Assembly (NCBI GenBank): GCA_023374025.1
Contig: SIJG01000051.1
Span: forward strand, 836,494-900,493
Direction: 5' to 3'
DNA from: Heterodera schachtii
Taxonomy: Eukaryota > Nematoda > Chromadorea > Rhabditida > Heteroderidae
Length of the DNA stretch: 64,000 bases
Shown here one piece after another: positions 52,174 to 61,007 of the stretch (within the stretch, counting starts at the first letter, position 1; each line of letters starts with the position of its first letter). The notes below the pieces were generated by a model. The model was not told the DNA's origin and searched no databases. It worked only from the letters and a program-made list of their open reading frames with translations. The position numbers were made by a program, and so were the translations under genes.

Positions 52174-52823
52174 TATCTAATTTTACAGGGAAAAATAATG
52201 AATTGAATGGATGAAAATGAACAATCATGACACATATTTTTGAGGCATGGAAATTGTCGTTGTGAATGCAAATTAATGGATAATAATAATAATAATTTAA
52301 AGATTTTTTAAACCAACTATGCCCTGAAGAGCAGCGCACTGCCACCCATGAAGCACAAGACGACAGGGCACCTAAACGGCTCGGATAATTAGCAAAGGTC
52401 ACGCGCACAACCCCAAGCCCTAAAAGACACACAAGTGCTGCCAGGATAAACGGAGCCCAATAATTGGAGCAACCGCCCTGGTTAACAGCAATAAAATAAA
52501 AATTTTATCGTAATTTAATTATTTTTACAAATATTATTATTAAAGTGAGTAAAGACATGAGCAGATGTGAATGAAATGTGATTTGGACTGGGTATTTATG
52601 AAGATTAGGGGCGGGGTGTCCCCATCCGAATATCAATTAATTTTCTCGAACTCTCCTTCGTTATTGTCGGCAAATTCAAATTTCCTTTGAAGTCATCTCC
52701 TTCACTATTGTCGGCAAATTCAAATGTCTTTTGAAGTCAATATTAACTATTGAATAATTAATGAGCCCATGAGGACCGGCACAAAATATTTTAATTCACT
52801 CTTCATTCATTCATTCAAATTTC
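52174..52823. other. Intergenic DNA of the Maverick, with a 43-bp direct repeat
   Basis: TTATTGTCGGCAAATTCAAA occurs twice (about 52661-52680 and 52705-52724) within repeats of about 43 bp, between the divergent polymerase and F-box-like genes. This may be a regulatory or replication-related repeat. No gene. Confidence 0.4.
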
Positions 52824-53656
52824 ATGACCAATATGATGCCCAAGCGATTACCAGCCGAGCTTCTCTTCGAAATTATCTACTCACTGCCCATAATGTGCTT
52901 ATTTGGCGGGGTAACACCCAAGCCAGGTGAAAAAAAAATTCAAATTTCAAATTTTTCGCAAAATTTAAGGCCGTCCACCATCCGGTATCGCAGTGGTCAA
53001 TCGGATTATCGAGATATTTCGGGCGAAGCGTCACCCAAACTTCACCCAAATTGTAATTATAATTAATTTAATTTTGTATATATTTTTTTAAATTTATAAA
53101 CTCAGAAACGGCTTGCTCTCGACTTTGACATGATCAGTGCAAAAGGATGGATGTCAGACGGACAGCTCTACCTGCATTTGCGTTTCAACAACAATGAGCT
53201 GTGTGACCCGGGCTTTTTCATTGAGTTCGCCCGATATATTTGCTTCGGCAAATCTGGGCGCATTTTCTGCTCCCGAATTTTGGTCAACTCGCACAATTCG
53301 CTCGTAAAATTTTTGAACTGTTTTTGCTTTTTCAATTTTATAATAAAAAAAATGTTAAGGAAAATGGTGCACTTTGCAATGTGGTGCTCAACCACATCAC
53401 AAAAAGTGCGAACCCGTTCTCAATGAAAAAGTGCACATCCATCGATCTTGTGCACCGCGACAATTTTCCGGCAATTTTGAAGGCAACACCGACCGAAATG
53501 GTAGCATGCGGGATTGAGCCAACTGAGCCTTTGTCGGCCAATGATGATGATCAGGCATACATTTTGAAGAACCCACATTTTGATGATGAAATTGGCTATC
53601 TTGATGTTTATGCTCAATCATCGGGCTTTTATTTTTTCTTTTTTTCAACCATTTAA
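52824..53656 (+). CDS. Four-exon gene with F-box-like start, possible Maverick cargo
   Basis: Exons 52824-52926, 52970-53052, 53106-53303 and 53360-53656 join in consistent phase with GT..AG introns of 43-56 nt, giving about 227 residues. The N-terminus (KRLPAELLFEIIYSLPI) resembles the first half of an F-box. The rest (RLALDFDMISAKGWMSDGQL, LRFNNNELCDPGFFIEFARY, NPFSMKKCTSIDLVHRDNF, GIEPTEPLSANDDDQAYILK) I do not recognise. It is the only plus-strand gene inside the Maverick, and its stop is one base from the stop of the convergent protease gene. Such tight packing suggests that it belongs to the element. The C-terminal FYFFFFSTI may be a run-on. Confidence 0.55.
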
Positions 53657-53657
53657 T

Positions 53658-54116
53658 TTATTTATTTAATATTTTATGGAGTACAACCATTGCATATAAA
53701 TCTGGGTTTGAACAAGACTCAAGTCGGTTGAGAAATTGATTAAATGTGTCTCCGAGGGACAAATGGTAAATAAAAACAATGCAGTGGGCGGCACAAGTGG
53801 AGACAAGGGGGGACTGGTATGGGCGTGAATTCTTCGTTAATCCCCCTGGGAAATAGCGTAAAAACGATGACGTAATGGTGGGCGGGATTGGCTGGGCAAG
53901 ACTGTCATAGTAGAGCACTGGTGTATCCATTCCCTTCGCATAAATGGCGCACCAATGAGAGCCCTCCTTGTGGTGGGCGTCCCTGTTCACAACGAGCGCT
54001 GCGGGGTACTGTAGTGTGAAGGGAGGCGGCAATTGGTCACTGGCGAAGCAGCCCCGAAACACTCGCTCGGTCTGCCGATTTTCGCTCAATATCTTTGTAA
54101 TTTGGAGGCTGTCCAT
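53658..54116 (-). CDS. Maverick adenain-like cysteine protease
   Basis: The frame encodes 152 residues, a normal length for the family, and is unbroken. Adenovirus-type (C5) proteases mature capsid proteins in Polinton virions. The catalytic triad is visible in the expected order: H54 in EGSHWCAIYA, D71 in LYYDSLAQP and C112 in STCAAHCIVF, with Q101 (RPYQSPLVS) as the oxyanion residue. The C-terminus (NRLESCSNPDLYAMVVLHKI) is also typical. The upstream frame (54170-54475) precedes it on the same strand by about 55 bases. It is the best-preserved Maverick gene together with the integrase core. Confidence 0.85.
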   Translation of the reverse strand: MDSLQITKILSENRQTERVFRGCFASDQLPPPFTLQYPAALVVNRDAHHKEGSHWCAIYAKGMDTPVLYYDSLAQPIPPTITSSFLRYFPGGLTKNSRPYQSPLVSTCAAHCIVFIYHLSLGDTFNQFLNRLESCSNPDLYAMVVLHKILNK

Positions 54117-54169
54117 TCTTTAGCCAAAAAATTGAACAAAGTTGATGAAGAATCAGACTGAGATGAGCA

Positions 54170-54475
54170 TTAAATAAAGGCGAACAATGCCCAGCAAATG
54201 GCTTTCTGCGCAAAGTTGCTTTCCGCTGGTAGATCCTTACACAGTTGAATAAGCGGTGGAAGAACAGCAGAGAAATGTTCATCAATTAACTTGTCGCTTT
54301 TCGGGGTGGTCGTTATGTTGGGTTTAAATGTTGTCGTCGTACTAATCTTTGACAAAGACAATCTTCTCAGATATTCAGTGTAGGTATATTCTGGATGGTG
54401 TTGTTGCCGAGACAAAGTCAATTTTTCAATAAGCAGAATAGGTGTTCTCTGCGGTGGCTTTTGCGGTTGTTCGTG
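54170..54475 (-). pseudogene. C-terminus of an unidentified Maverick protein
   Basis: The frame reads QPQKPPQRTPILLIEKLTLS, then EHFSAVLPPLIQLCKDLPAE, and ends KAICWALFAFI. The upstream boundary at about 54475 is the junction with the degenerate repeat block, so the start is lost. Its position just before the protease means it could be the end of any of the virion genes that the break removed. I do not recognise it. Confidence 0.5.
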
Positions 54476-56775
54476 AAAATGCTGAAACTTCGAGAAAAAT
54501 AGACCCCGGAGCAAGTGAAAAATGACACCCTTAATGATCGGCTTATGGTAAATTTAAATTTAAATCTCATTATAACTTTTTGCTTAGTAATCGTCATACA
54601 TTGGTGGTCCAGTGGGTTATGCTCTTGCATCCGTTCCTGATTTTTCCGTTAGATCAGTTCCCCCTCCAAGTATTTGTTTTTTGTTTTTAATTTTTCAAAA
54701 ATTAACATGTAGATTTTTATAATAAGTTGAAAATTCGCACCTTTTCAACCCGCCCGGCGACGCCTACCCCGCCCCCAATTTTTTTTTTCAAAGTAGGATC
54801 AAAATCGCAAGATTTACATTTTTTGCTTAAATTTGTTAACAAGATACGCTCAAATTTCAAAATTTTTCCCGACGGCGCCTCCGGCGCCGTCGGCCCACCT
54901 TTCACAAAAATTTTTTTGGAAAAAGCGCGCCGCAAAAATAAAATTATAGTTTAATTAATTTTTTGAATACATTTTTTGAAAAAAAAGTTTGGTTAGGTAA
55001 AATCATTTTTTAAATCGTGCTTCGAGCTTCGATCGCGTTTTTTGTCGAACTTCACCAGTGGGTCACGTTTGGGCCCTCACCCCCCACGTTTGGTTCCTCA
55101 CTTGGGCCCCCACGTTTGGTTGGGCCCTCACGTTTGGGCCCCATTCTTTATCAAATCCAAACAATGCCGCTTGGTATCATTCGCTGTTGGTCATAGTTTT
55201 GCTCCGAAATGCACGGCCTGTTGTTGCTGAACTGTTGCAAAAGTGCGACACAAACGTGCAGAAGTTGTTTGGTGACCACGACGCTGTTGCTGTCTATCAT
55301 TGAAATTGCCGCAACTCACTTTTTCGGCGTCCGAGTTGTGTTATCGGCGAGTTAATCATCGGCGAGTCGGCGTGTGCGTAATTAATCCAATTGGCAACAA
55401 TAAACAATTTCAGCAAACATTAAATGGATTAAAGTTGAATTGGGACTGCCGAATTGAGGAAAATTGGAGTTGGCATTGGAACATCCCCCCAAATGGTTTT
55501 TTAAAATTCCTATGAATTTGATCCATCCACAGATTGGCTTTAAACTCATATCGAACAATGCCAAGTACATGAAATTTGTCAACAAAATGATCTTTTCACT
55601 CCTAAGGTTGAGTAATTTCTTCTCCAAATTTTGCTTTCCATCTCCAAATGTTCAGTGCCGAAATGTTTATCACAGCAATTTCTTTTTCACTCATTTTCAG
55701 TCGCACAACATAAAAATGAAAGTGAACAAAAGCTGAAAATCGGCCCTTAGGCCTAAAATTTCGTTTTTGAGGCCTCATAACTTTTTTGTTTCTTGTTATG
55801 GGCCCGTAATATTAAAAATTCACAATAGAAGTCGATCCTGCTCTATCCAATGGTATATCACAAATATGCATTTTCCGACTTACAGTTCGGGTGGTTCCTT
55901 GTTAGACATGTTTAAAATCATGCGGATAAATTTAAATTCGACTAAAATACACTAAAAATTCAACAAAAAAAAAAAGTTAAATAATAAATGGGCTAAATGA
56001 AACGAGAAAATAAAAAAATATAAAAATAATAAATTCGGTTACTGTCGATGGTGAAACCTCTTTAAAAAAAAGAAATTAAGGTTGTTTTTGAGGTTTTCGG
56101 GGTTGGATAATTCGACTCTGACGTCCATTTCAACCTATCTTAAATCCCGAATCCGGACTCGAAGAAAAGTCGAAAATTCATTTTTAAATATTTTTTCTTT
56201 CTTTATTATTTTTCTTTTATTTTAAAATTTTTGAATTATTTCTTTGTTTTTTAATTTACTAATTTTCTTTTGTTGTAATTTTTTATTTTCAGCTTCCATT
56301 TGTTCAATTATATAAAATTCAAAACAATTGTAGCAATAATTTCATTTTTTTAACAATTTCTCAAAAATAATAAAAAAAATTTTTATTATTATAAATGTAA
56401 AAATTTTTGATTTAAAAAAATAGTATTCCTTAATTGTGATGATTTTTTGCAATTTTCTAAGCACTCACTTCCGATGTTTACTATTTAATTTCAAAAAAAA
56501 TGTATTTTTTACTTTTCTCATAAGTAGAGTAATTTATTATTAATAAATTTTATTCTTTTAAACAAATGTGATCAGTAGATGAAGAAAATCACCATATTTT
56601 TCTAATAAATTGGATTATGTGATTTTTTCCGGAAATTCAGTAGAAGTGAGCTTTTTTCATGTGAATAAATCTGTTTGTAGGCCCTCAAAGAATGGAATAA
56701 AAATTATACCGAAATTTGCAAGAAAATCGGAGTTGGCTATGGAACAATTAAGAAATGGAAAAAACAATGTGGATG
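54472..56775 (+). repeat. Deletion-riddled colinear copy of 37.9-44.4 kb
   Basis: In the same order and orientation one finds pieces of: the hAT interior (54475-55030 against 37898-38640), a few CACGTTTGGGCCC units (55060-55145 against 38757-39472), the GGTATCATTCG word (55170), the LINE-like fragment (55190-55300 against 40090-40200), the TCGGCGAGTT segment, the truncated family copy (55380-55490 against 40800-41220), the module 3 fragment (55605-55700 against 41804-41910), repeat R2 (55733-56640 against 42860-43800) and a scrap of the family gene (56685-56775 against 44310-44400). About 6.5 kb is condensed to 2.3 kb by many deletions of 3 bp to over 1 kb. It interrupts the Maverick. Confidence 0.8.
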
Positions 56776-57051
56776 GTAATATTTATGTCATCATGGTAGG
56801 TCAACAAGTTGTCCATTAGCATTTTCCTTCTGGATTCGAAACTCGGTGAGCAAATAGCACTTGGAAAGGTCAATATAGTTTTGGCTTGAGTGGAGTTTGA
56901 AGTGGTACGGTGTGTCGGTCAGAGGGTTGCTGGGCAGGAGCTCAAACACTTTGGACGAAGAGACGCTCACATTGGTCGGGGGAATGCGGAAAAAGTCCAA
57001 AGCATTGGTGATTGAGTTCACGGAGTCAGTGTCAATTTTGTGAAATGCCAT
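56776..57051 (-). pseudogene. Maverick major capsid protein, N-terminal 86+ codons
   Basis: The frame MAFHKIDTDSVNSITNALDF, then RIPPTNVSVSSSKVFELLPS and TPYHFKLHSSQNYIDLSKCY matches the start of the double-jelly-roll capsid protein of Polintons (annotated in many animals as F54H12.2-like): PPT.tSv, then SSL-type D/N-S-P, F, YIDL, L. The frame ends at VDLP and a stop. One reading frame over, DDINITIH continues the protein, so there is a frameshift at about 56790. The gene is then cut at 56775 by the repeat block. A full protein has several hundred residues more. Confidence 0.7.
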
Positions 57052-57054
57052 TGA

Positions 57055-57534
57055 TTAATAAAGTCCAAATGCGTCCGAGCGAATGCGCTTTCTTGCTGGC
57101 TTTGCTACTGGTCGTCCAATTATGGTTTGATGAGCAGGCACACGTGTTCTCTTTCTTTTTATACTCGTTCTTCCACTTCCAAACTGCTTGGGCAGACCAC
57201 CTTTCTCCAGTACGGTATCAATTCCGCGCTTTCCCTCACTGACCAGCGCCTCCTTGAGCGGCACCCCCTCGTGCCCGACTCGTTCCAACACGCGTTGTCC
57301 AGTGCTCAGCGCCTCTGAGCCTACCGTTGTTCCAACACGACGAAGAATGGGCAGGAAAAAGCGCCAAAGCCCCCGAAACACATCCCCAACGCCCGCCCCG
57401 CGTTGAATGCCGTACCCCCGTTGAAAGGGACTGGACCCGCGGAAGTAGTCGAATTCCTCCTTTTCTAATCCACTACCGTACTGCACGTACTCATCATACC
57501 CGGCAATGCTTGGGTCAAACACAATATGAACCAT
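57055..57534 (-). CDS. Small basic Maverick virion-type protein
   Basis: The frame encodes 159 residues, unbroken. Its centre (RGAGVGDVFRGLWRFFLPIL, then RRVGTTVGSEALSTGQRVLE) has the G-x-G-G-x-F-R-G-L-F-R-x-x-x-P layout of a small conserved Polinton protein, compared in the literature with adenoviral core or cement proteins; the exact homologue is uncertain. The C-terminal third is basic (SIKRKRTRVPAH, KPARKRIRSDAFGLY), suiting DNA or membrane contact in the particle. Its stop and the capsid ATG are only 3 bases apart, so they are expressed as neighbours in one block. Confidence 0.65.
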   Translation of the reverse strand: MVHIVFDPSIAGYDEYVQYGSGLEKEEFDYFRGSSPFQRGYGIQRGAGVGDVFRGLWRFFLPILRRVGTTVGSEALSTGQRVLERVGHEGVPLKEALVSEGKRGIDTVLEKGGLPKQFGSGRTSIKRKRTRVPAHQTIIGRPVAKPARKRIRSDAFGLY

Positions 57535-57574
57535 TTATAAAACTGTTAAATCAAAAACAAAATGAATGATGAAA

Positions 57575-59596
57575 TCAAAAATTTATCACTTTCTTAAATA
57601 TCAATACGATCATCGTTGTCCCATAGGCGAACGGCACGAGGCGGCCCTTGTCCATTGTGCGCAGCTCAATCTCAATCTCATTGATCTCCCGTGGCAACAC
57701 TCTCGCAAATATTGGCGAGTCATAAATCTTCTCAGTGTAGTCCCCGGGGGTGGCACCGCTGATGGACACAACTCGGAGCAAAGAGCTCAGTGAATTGCCA
57801 ATTATCATGTTCTCGGTCAATCCTTTTGAGTAAACTGCAAAACTTGAGATGCCACCGCGCAAGTCATACCCGTATTTGGCAACTTCATTTGACACCACAT
57901 GCTGTGGGTTTTCAAAGCCAAGCACATAGCCCAGCTGTGGTGAGAAGGACAAATGGCTGATGATCTCCTCATTGAACACCACCTTGAATCGTTCCATGTT
58001 GTTTTCATACAAAATTAACACCGAATGTGGCACATATGTCAGGGGGTCAACGTTGGCCGGAGGAGTTTTGAAATAAATTTTTGGTGGGTCGAGCGTGTGA
58101 ATCAAACGCGACGGGTCAATTTGAGCTGCTGACGTCGGCGGGGGTGGTGACACCGCAGCAGTTGGAAAACGTGGTGGAGCGCCTGGCGGCGGAGCCAACG
58201 GTTTAGCTGGCTGTTGAGGAGGTTTGATGACTTGAGTTGCTACCGGACTTTTTAGCTGTGCTGGAGGCGCAGTAATTGTTGGTTTAACTGGATGCTTTAC
58301 AGGCGTTGTTGGTGGTTTTACGGTTACTCTGTCTTTCTCTTCATCATAGTGTGGTGGAGATTCTTCCGGAGGAGATGGCGTTGATTGAGCCTTAGGACCC
58401 GCATTAGCGGAAAGCGAAACTGAAGGTGGCGGTTTTACAGTAGAAATGGGTGCTTTTGGAGACAGTGCCGAGCTCTTTAGTTGCGCCGGCGGTGTCGGAA
58501 TTGTAACAGATGGGCTTGGAACTTTACTTACTGCTGGCGTAGTTGTTGTATTTGGCGGTGGAGGGACCTGTGTTGTGGTCGGGGGAGGGACGGTTTCTGG
58601 TGGCTTTGCCGATTGAGGGGTGATTGTTGGTTGTACGACCGGTGGAGGGACCGGTGTTGTTGGCTTTACGGTTGGGACAGGGACGGTTGCTTGTGGCTTT
58701 GCAGGTTTAGGGATTATTGTTGGTTGTACGACTGGTGGAGGGACCGGTGTTGTTGGTTGTACGGCTGGCGGAGGGACCGGTGTTATTGGTTTTGTGGTTG
58801 GAGGAGGGACCGGTGTAATTGGTTTTGTGGTTGGAGGAGGGACCGGTGTAATTGGTTTTGTGGTTGTAGGAGTGGTTACTGGTGGCTTTGCAGTTGTGGG
58901 AGGCGCTGGTGTTGTGACAGATGGAGGAGGAGCTGTCGTTTTTACTGTTGTCGGTTTAGCAGGGCTTGAGACAGGCGGTGGTGTCGGCACTTTTGGCGTC
59001 GTTTTCACAGTTTCTTTTGGCGTTTCTTCATAATGGGGCGGTGACTCCTCAATCACTCCTTCTTCTTCGTAATGAGGCGGAGACTCCTCAATCACCCCTT
59101 CATCATCCTTTCCATCGTACAATGGGGGAGAGTCTTCGATTTTTCCGCTCTCTTCTGGTGGTGGTGATGATGCCGCATCCCTTTTGTTTCTCTTTAGTGG
59201 TGGCGGAGAGTGAAGAGGTTTAGTCCGATTTCGATCCTCTTCCAACTCACGTGGGAGTGGCAACAGCTTTGCTCCGCTACGGTTGCGCAATGTGACTGCC
59301 AAAAAGTCTCTGAGCTGATCAACCCTGTTAATTGAAGCCTTGGGCACCGGCACTCGGATTACTCGCTGTCGGTCCTCATCGATAGTGCTTCGGTCTGTGA
59401 AATGAATGTCAATCCACTGCTCATCCAATGTACCGATGGTGGACCACGAGTAGGGGTAACTGATACTGTGCAGCCCACACACCCACGAGCCGTTAAAATG
59501 CAAAGGCTTTGGGAGTCGGACACGAAATTTGTTGGGCTGATTGTCCGGATAGTCCGTTACATTGCTTGGCAAAAACACAAAGAAACTGTTTGACAT
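57575..59596 (-). CDS. Maverick minor-capsid-like protein with Pro/Thr spacer
   Basis: The frame encodes 673 residues, unbroken. Residues 1-122 (FFVFLPSNVTDYPDNQPNKF, then GSWVCGLHSISYPYSW) are the N-terminal half of the conserved Polinton protein with LPSN, P-x-N-x-x-x-x-F-R-V-x-L-P and Y-P-x-S-W. Residues 495-673 are its C-terminal half (ENMIIGNSLSSLLRVVSIS, then EIEIELRTMDKGRLVPFAYG). Between them lie about 370 residues of low complexity, rich in P, T and V, with near-repeats of PPTTKPITPV and several SPPHYEE boxes. In relatives that I remember the two halves are joined by a short segment, so the spacer is an expansion. The start is 40 bases from the integrase stop. Confidence 0.75.
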   Translation of the reverse strand: MSNSFFVFLPSNVTDYPDNQPNKFRVRLPKPLHFNGSWVCGLHSISYPYSWSTIGTLDEQWIDIHFTDRSTIDEDRQRVIRVPVPKASINRVDQLRDFLAVTLRNRSGAKLLPLPRELEEDRNRTKPLHSPPPLKRNKRDAASSPPPEESGKIEDSPPLYDGKDDEGVIEESPPHYEEEGVIEESPPHYEETPKETVKTTPKVPTPPPVSSPAKPTTVKTTAPPPSVTTPAPPTTAKPPVTTPTTTKPITPVPPPTTKPITPVPPPTTKPITPVPPPAVQPTTPVPPPVVQPTIIPKPAKPQATVPVPTVKPTTPVPPPVVQPTITPQSAKPPETVPPPTTTQVPPPPNTTTTPAVSKVPSPSVTIPTPPAQLKSSALSPKAPISTVKPPPSVSLSANAGPKAQSTPSPPEESPPHYDEEKDRVTVKPPTTPVKHPVKPTITAPPAQLKSPVATQVIKPPQQPAKPLAPPPGAPPRFPTAAVSPPPPTSAAQIDPSRLIHTLDPPKIYFKTPPANVDPLTYVPHSVLILYENNMERFKVVFNEEIISHLSFSPQLGYVLGFENPQHVVSNEVAKYGYDLRGGISSFAVYSKGLTENMIIGNSLSSLLRVVSISGATPGDYTEKIYDSPIFARVLPREINEIEIELRTMDKGRLVPFAYGTTMIVLIFKKVINF

Positions 59597-59636
59597 GCTT
59601 GTTTATATCACAACAAAATGAAAAATGCACATGCTT

Positions 59637-60688
59637 TTATACAAGCTGAGATTCAGCAATCCATTCCCGATTGGGATATCCTATAAATTTGACAAGCATC
59701 TCTGTGGATCCATCCGCTCTTTTCCTCTTTCTGTACACCTTCTCGATGCGGTAGCTTGTGTCTGCATCTTTTCTTACGCGCGCCAGCTCCTGCTCATAAA
59801 AGCTGCCCTTGAATTTCTCACCGTGCTCATCCCGCAGTTTGTACCGAATTGGGCGCACCGCTTTCAGCACATCATCAATCTCCAGGATTTCGTCTCCATA
59901 ATTTGGCAAATATCCCTTCTCAAATTGCCCCTTCTCTCTGCTCATGCGCACAAATTCATCTTTACGGAAGCGTGGCGTCCGCTTTTGAAGGGCAGGGTGT
60001 CCGTACAATCGCTTCCACACTTTCTGCGCATTTGAAAAGTCAACATCAATGGGGCGCATCCCGTGAACACGGGACGGAGAAGTGTTAATTCCGTCCACAA
60101 TTTGCTGTACTGCATCCACCCAATTCAGCGTCTCCTTTTCCGCAAAATACCGGTACAGTCGCTGCTTCACATTCCGGATGGCGCGCTCAGCAACCGACGC
60201 TTTGACTGATGAATGCACTGGCTCATGCTTCTCAATTTCCTGCTCATCAAAGAATTCCTTCAGCAATCTGTTCTTGAATTCTGTGCCTTTGTCTGAGAAG
60301 ATGCGATGCGGGACCATGGGCATTTGGTCGATGAGTTGCCTGAATGCCTCCAACATCTCGTCGGCTCTCTTGTTTTTCAGCGGTACAACAAACAAACGTT
60401 TTGAGAGCACATCAACCGCAACAAGCAGGTATCGGTGACCCCGATTGTGGCGCGAAAGCGCCTGAAAATCAGCCAAATCCACTTGAACATCGGTCATGAA
60501 CCCAGCCGCAACAGTTTTGGCTCTTGGAAAGCGCACCCTTCGGGGGCGCATCAGAGTGTAGGTGCGGGCATCAGCATCAGCATCAGCATCAGCATCAGCA
60601 TCAGCATCAGCATCAGCATCAGCATCAGCATCAGCATCAGCATCAGCATCAGCATCAGCATCAGCATCAGCATCAGCATCAGCATCAG

Positions 60689-60744
<56 letters not shown>

Positions 60745-60905
60745 GCATCAGCATCAGCATCAGCATCAGATTTGAATTTTAAAAAGATTTTTCCTTGTAC
60801 AGAAGATACAAATTGCGCAAATTTGGGCATTTCACGCGCATCATTCCGCCCCATCAACAACACCAAGCAGCGCAGCCCATATTTTTTGACTTCCTTCATC
60901 ATCAT
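59637..60905 (-). CDS. Maverick integrase with chromodomain, N-terminus replaced
   Basis: The frame encodes 422 residues, open. The catalytic DD35E core has D143 (DVQVDLADFQ), D205 (IFSDKGTEFKN) and E240 (VKASVAERAIRNVKQRL). Residues 385-422 (YRIEKVYRKRKR, then LVKFIGYPNREWIAESQLV) form a chromodomain. The segment from TYTLMRPRRVRFPR on is typical. Upstream of it the zinc-binding N-terminal domain is missing. Residues 47-112 are encoded by a GATGCT/GAT microsatellite (Asp-Ala and Asp runs), and residues 1-46 (MMMKEVKKYGLRCLVLLMG) are unrecognised. The true start is therefore doubtful. The core may be functional in sequence, but the protein as a whole probably is not. Confidence 0.85.
60566..60770. 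repeat. CATCAG / CAT microsatellite in coding sequence
   Basis: On the plus strand about 20 CATCAG units are followed by about 18 CAT units and then five CATCAG units. It lies in frame in the integrase gene on the minus strand, where it reads as alternating Asp-Ala and then a run of Asp. Frames in other phases (poly-Ala/Ser, poly-His/Gln, poly-Met/Leu) are not evidence of genes. Confidence 0.95.
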
Positions 60906-61007
60906 CGCCTTAATTTTTGACTAATTTCTCTTCGCTTTCCAAATTTTTGACACATTTTCTTGCCTGTAAAACCCATTTAATTAATTGTTTTGTTTGTTTT
61001 GTCCAAA

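Larger units (their letters stand above)
49586..60905 (-). mobile_element. Damaged Maverick/Polinton element
   Basis: The set of genes (DD35E integrase with chromodomain, adenain-like protease, protein-primed-type DNA polymerase B, double-jelly-roll capsid start, minor-capsid-like protein) is diagnostic of a Maverick. All are on the minus strand, in a G+C-rich segment. It is incomplete: no packaging ATPase is found, the capsid gene is cut, the polymerase lacks its catalytic half, and 54472-56775 is foreign repeat DNA. I could not find terminal inverted repeats. The left limit lies near the end of polymerase homology (about 49690), the right limit between 60905 and 61008. Confidence 0.85.

Noticed and set aside
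58481..59033. Plus-strand Gly/Val- and Arg/Cys/Trp-rich frames
   Set aside because: They are antisense to the Pro/Thr-rich spacer of the minor-capsid-like gene.
60435..60924. Poly-Ser/Ala, poly-His/Gln, poly-Ile/Ser and poly-Met/Leu frames
   Set aside because: They are other-phase readings of the microsatellite inside the integrase gene.
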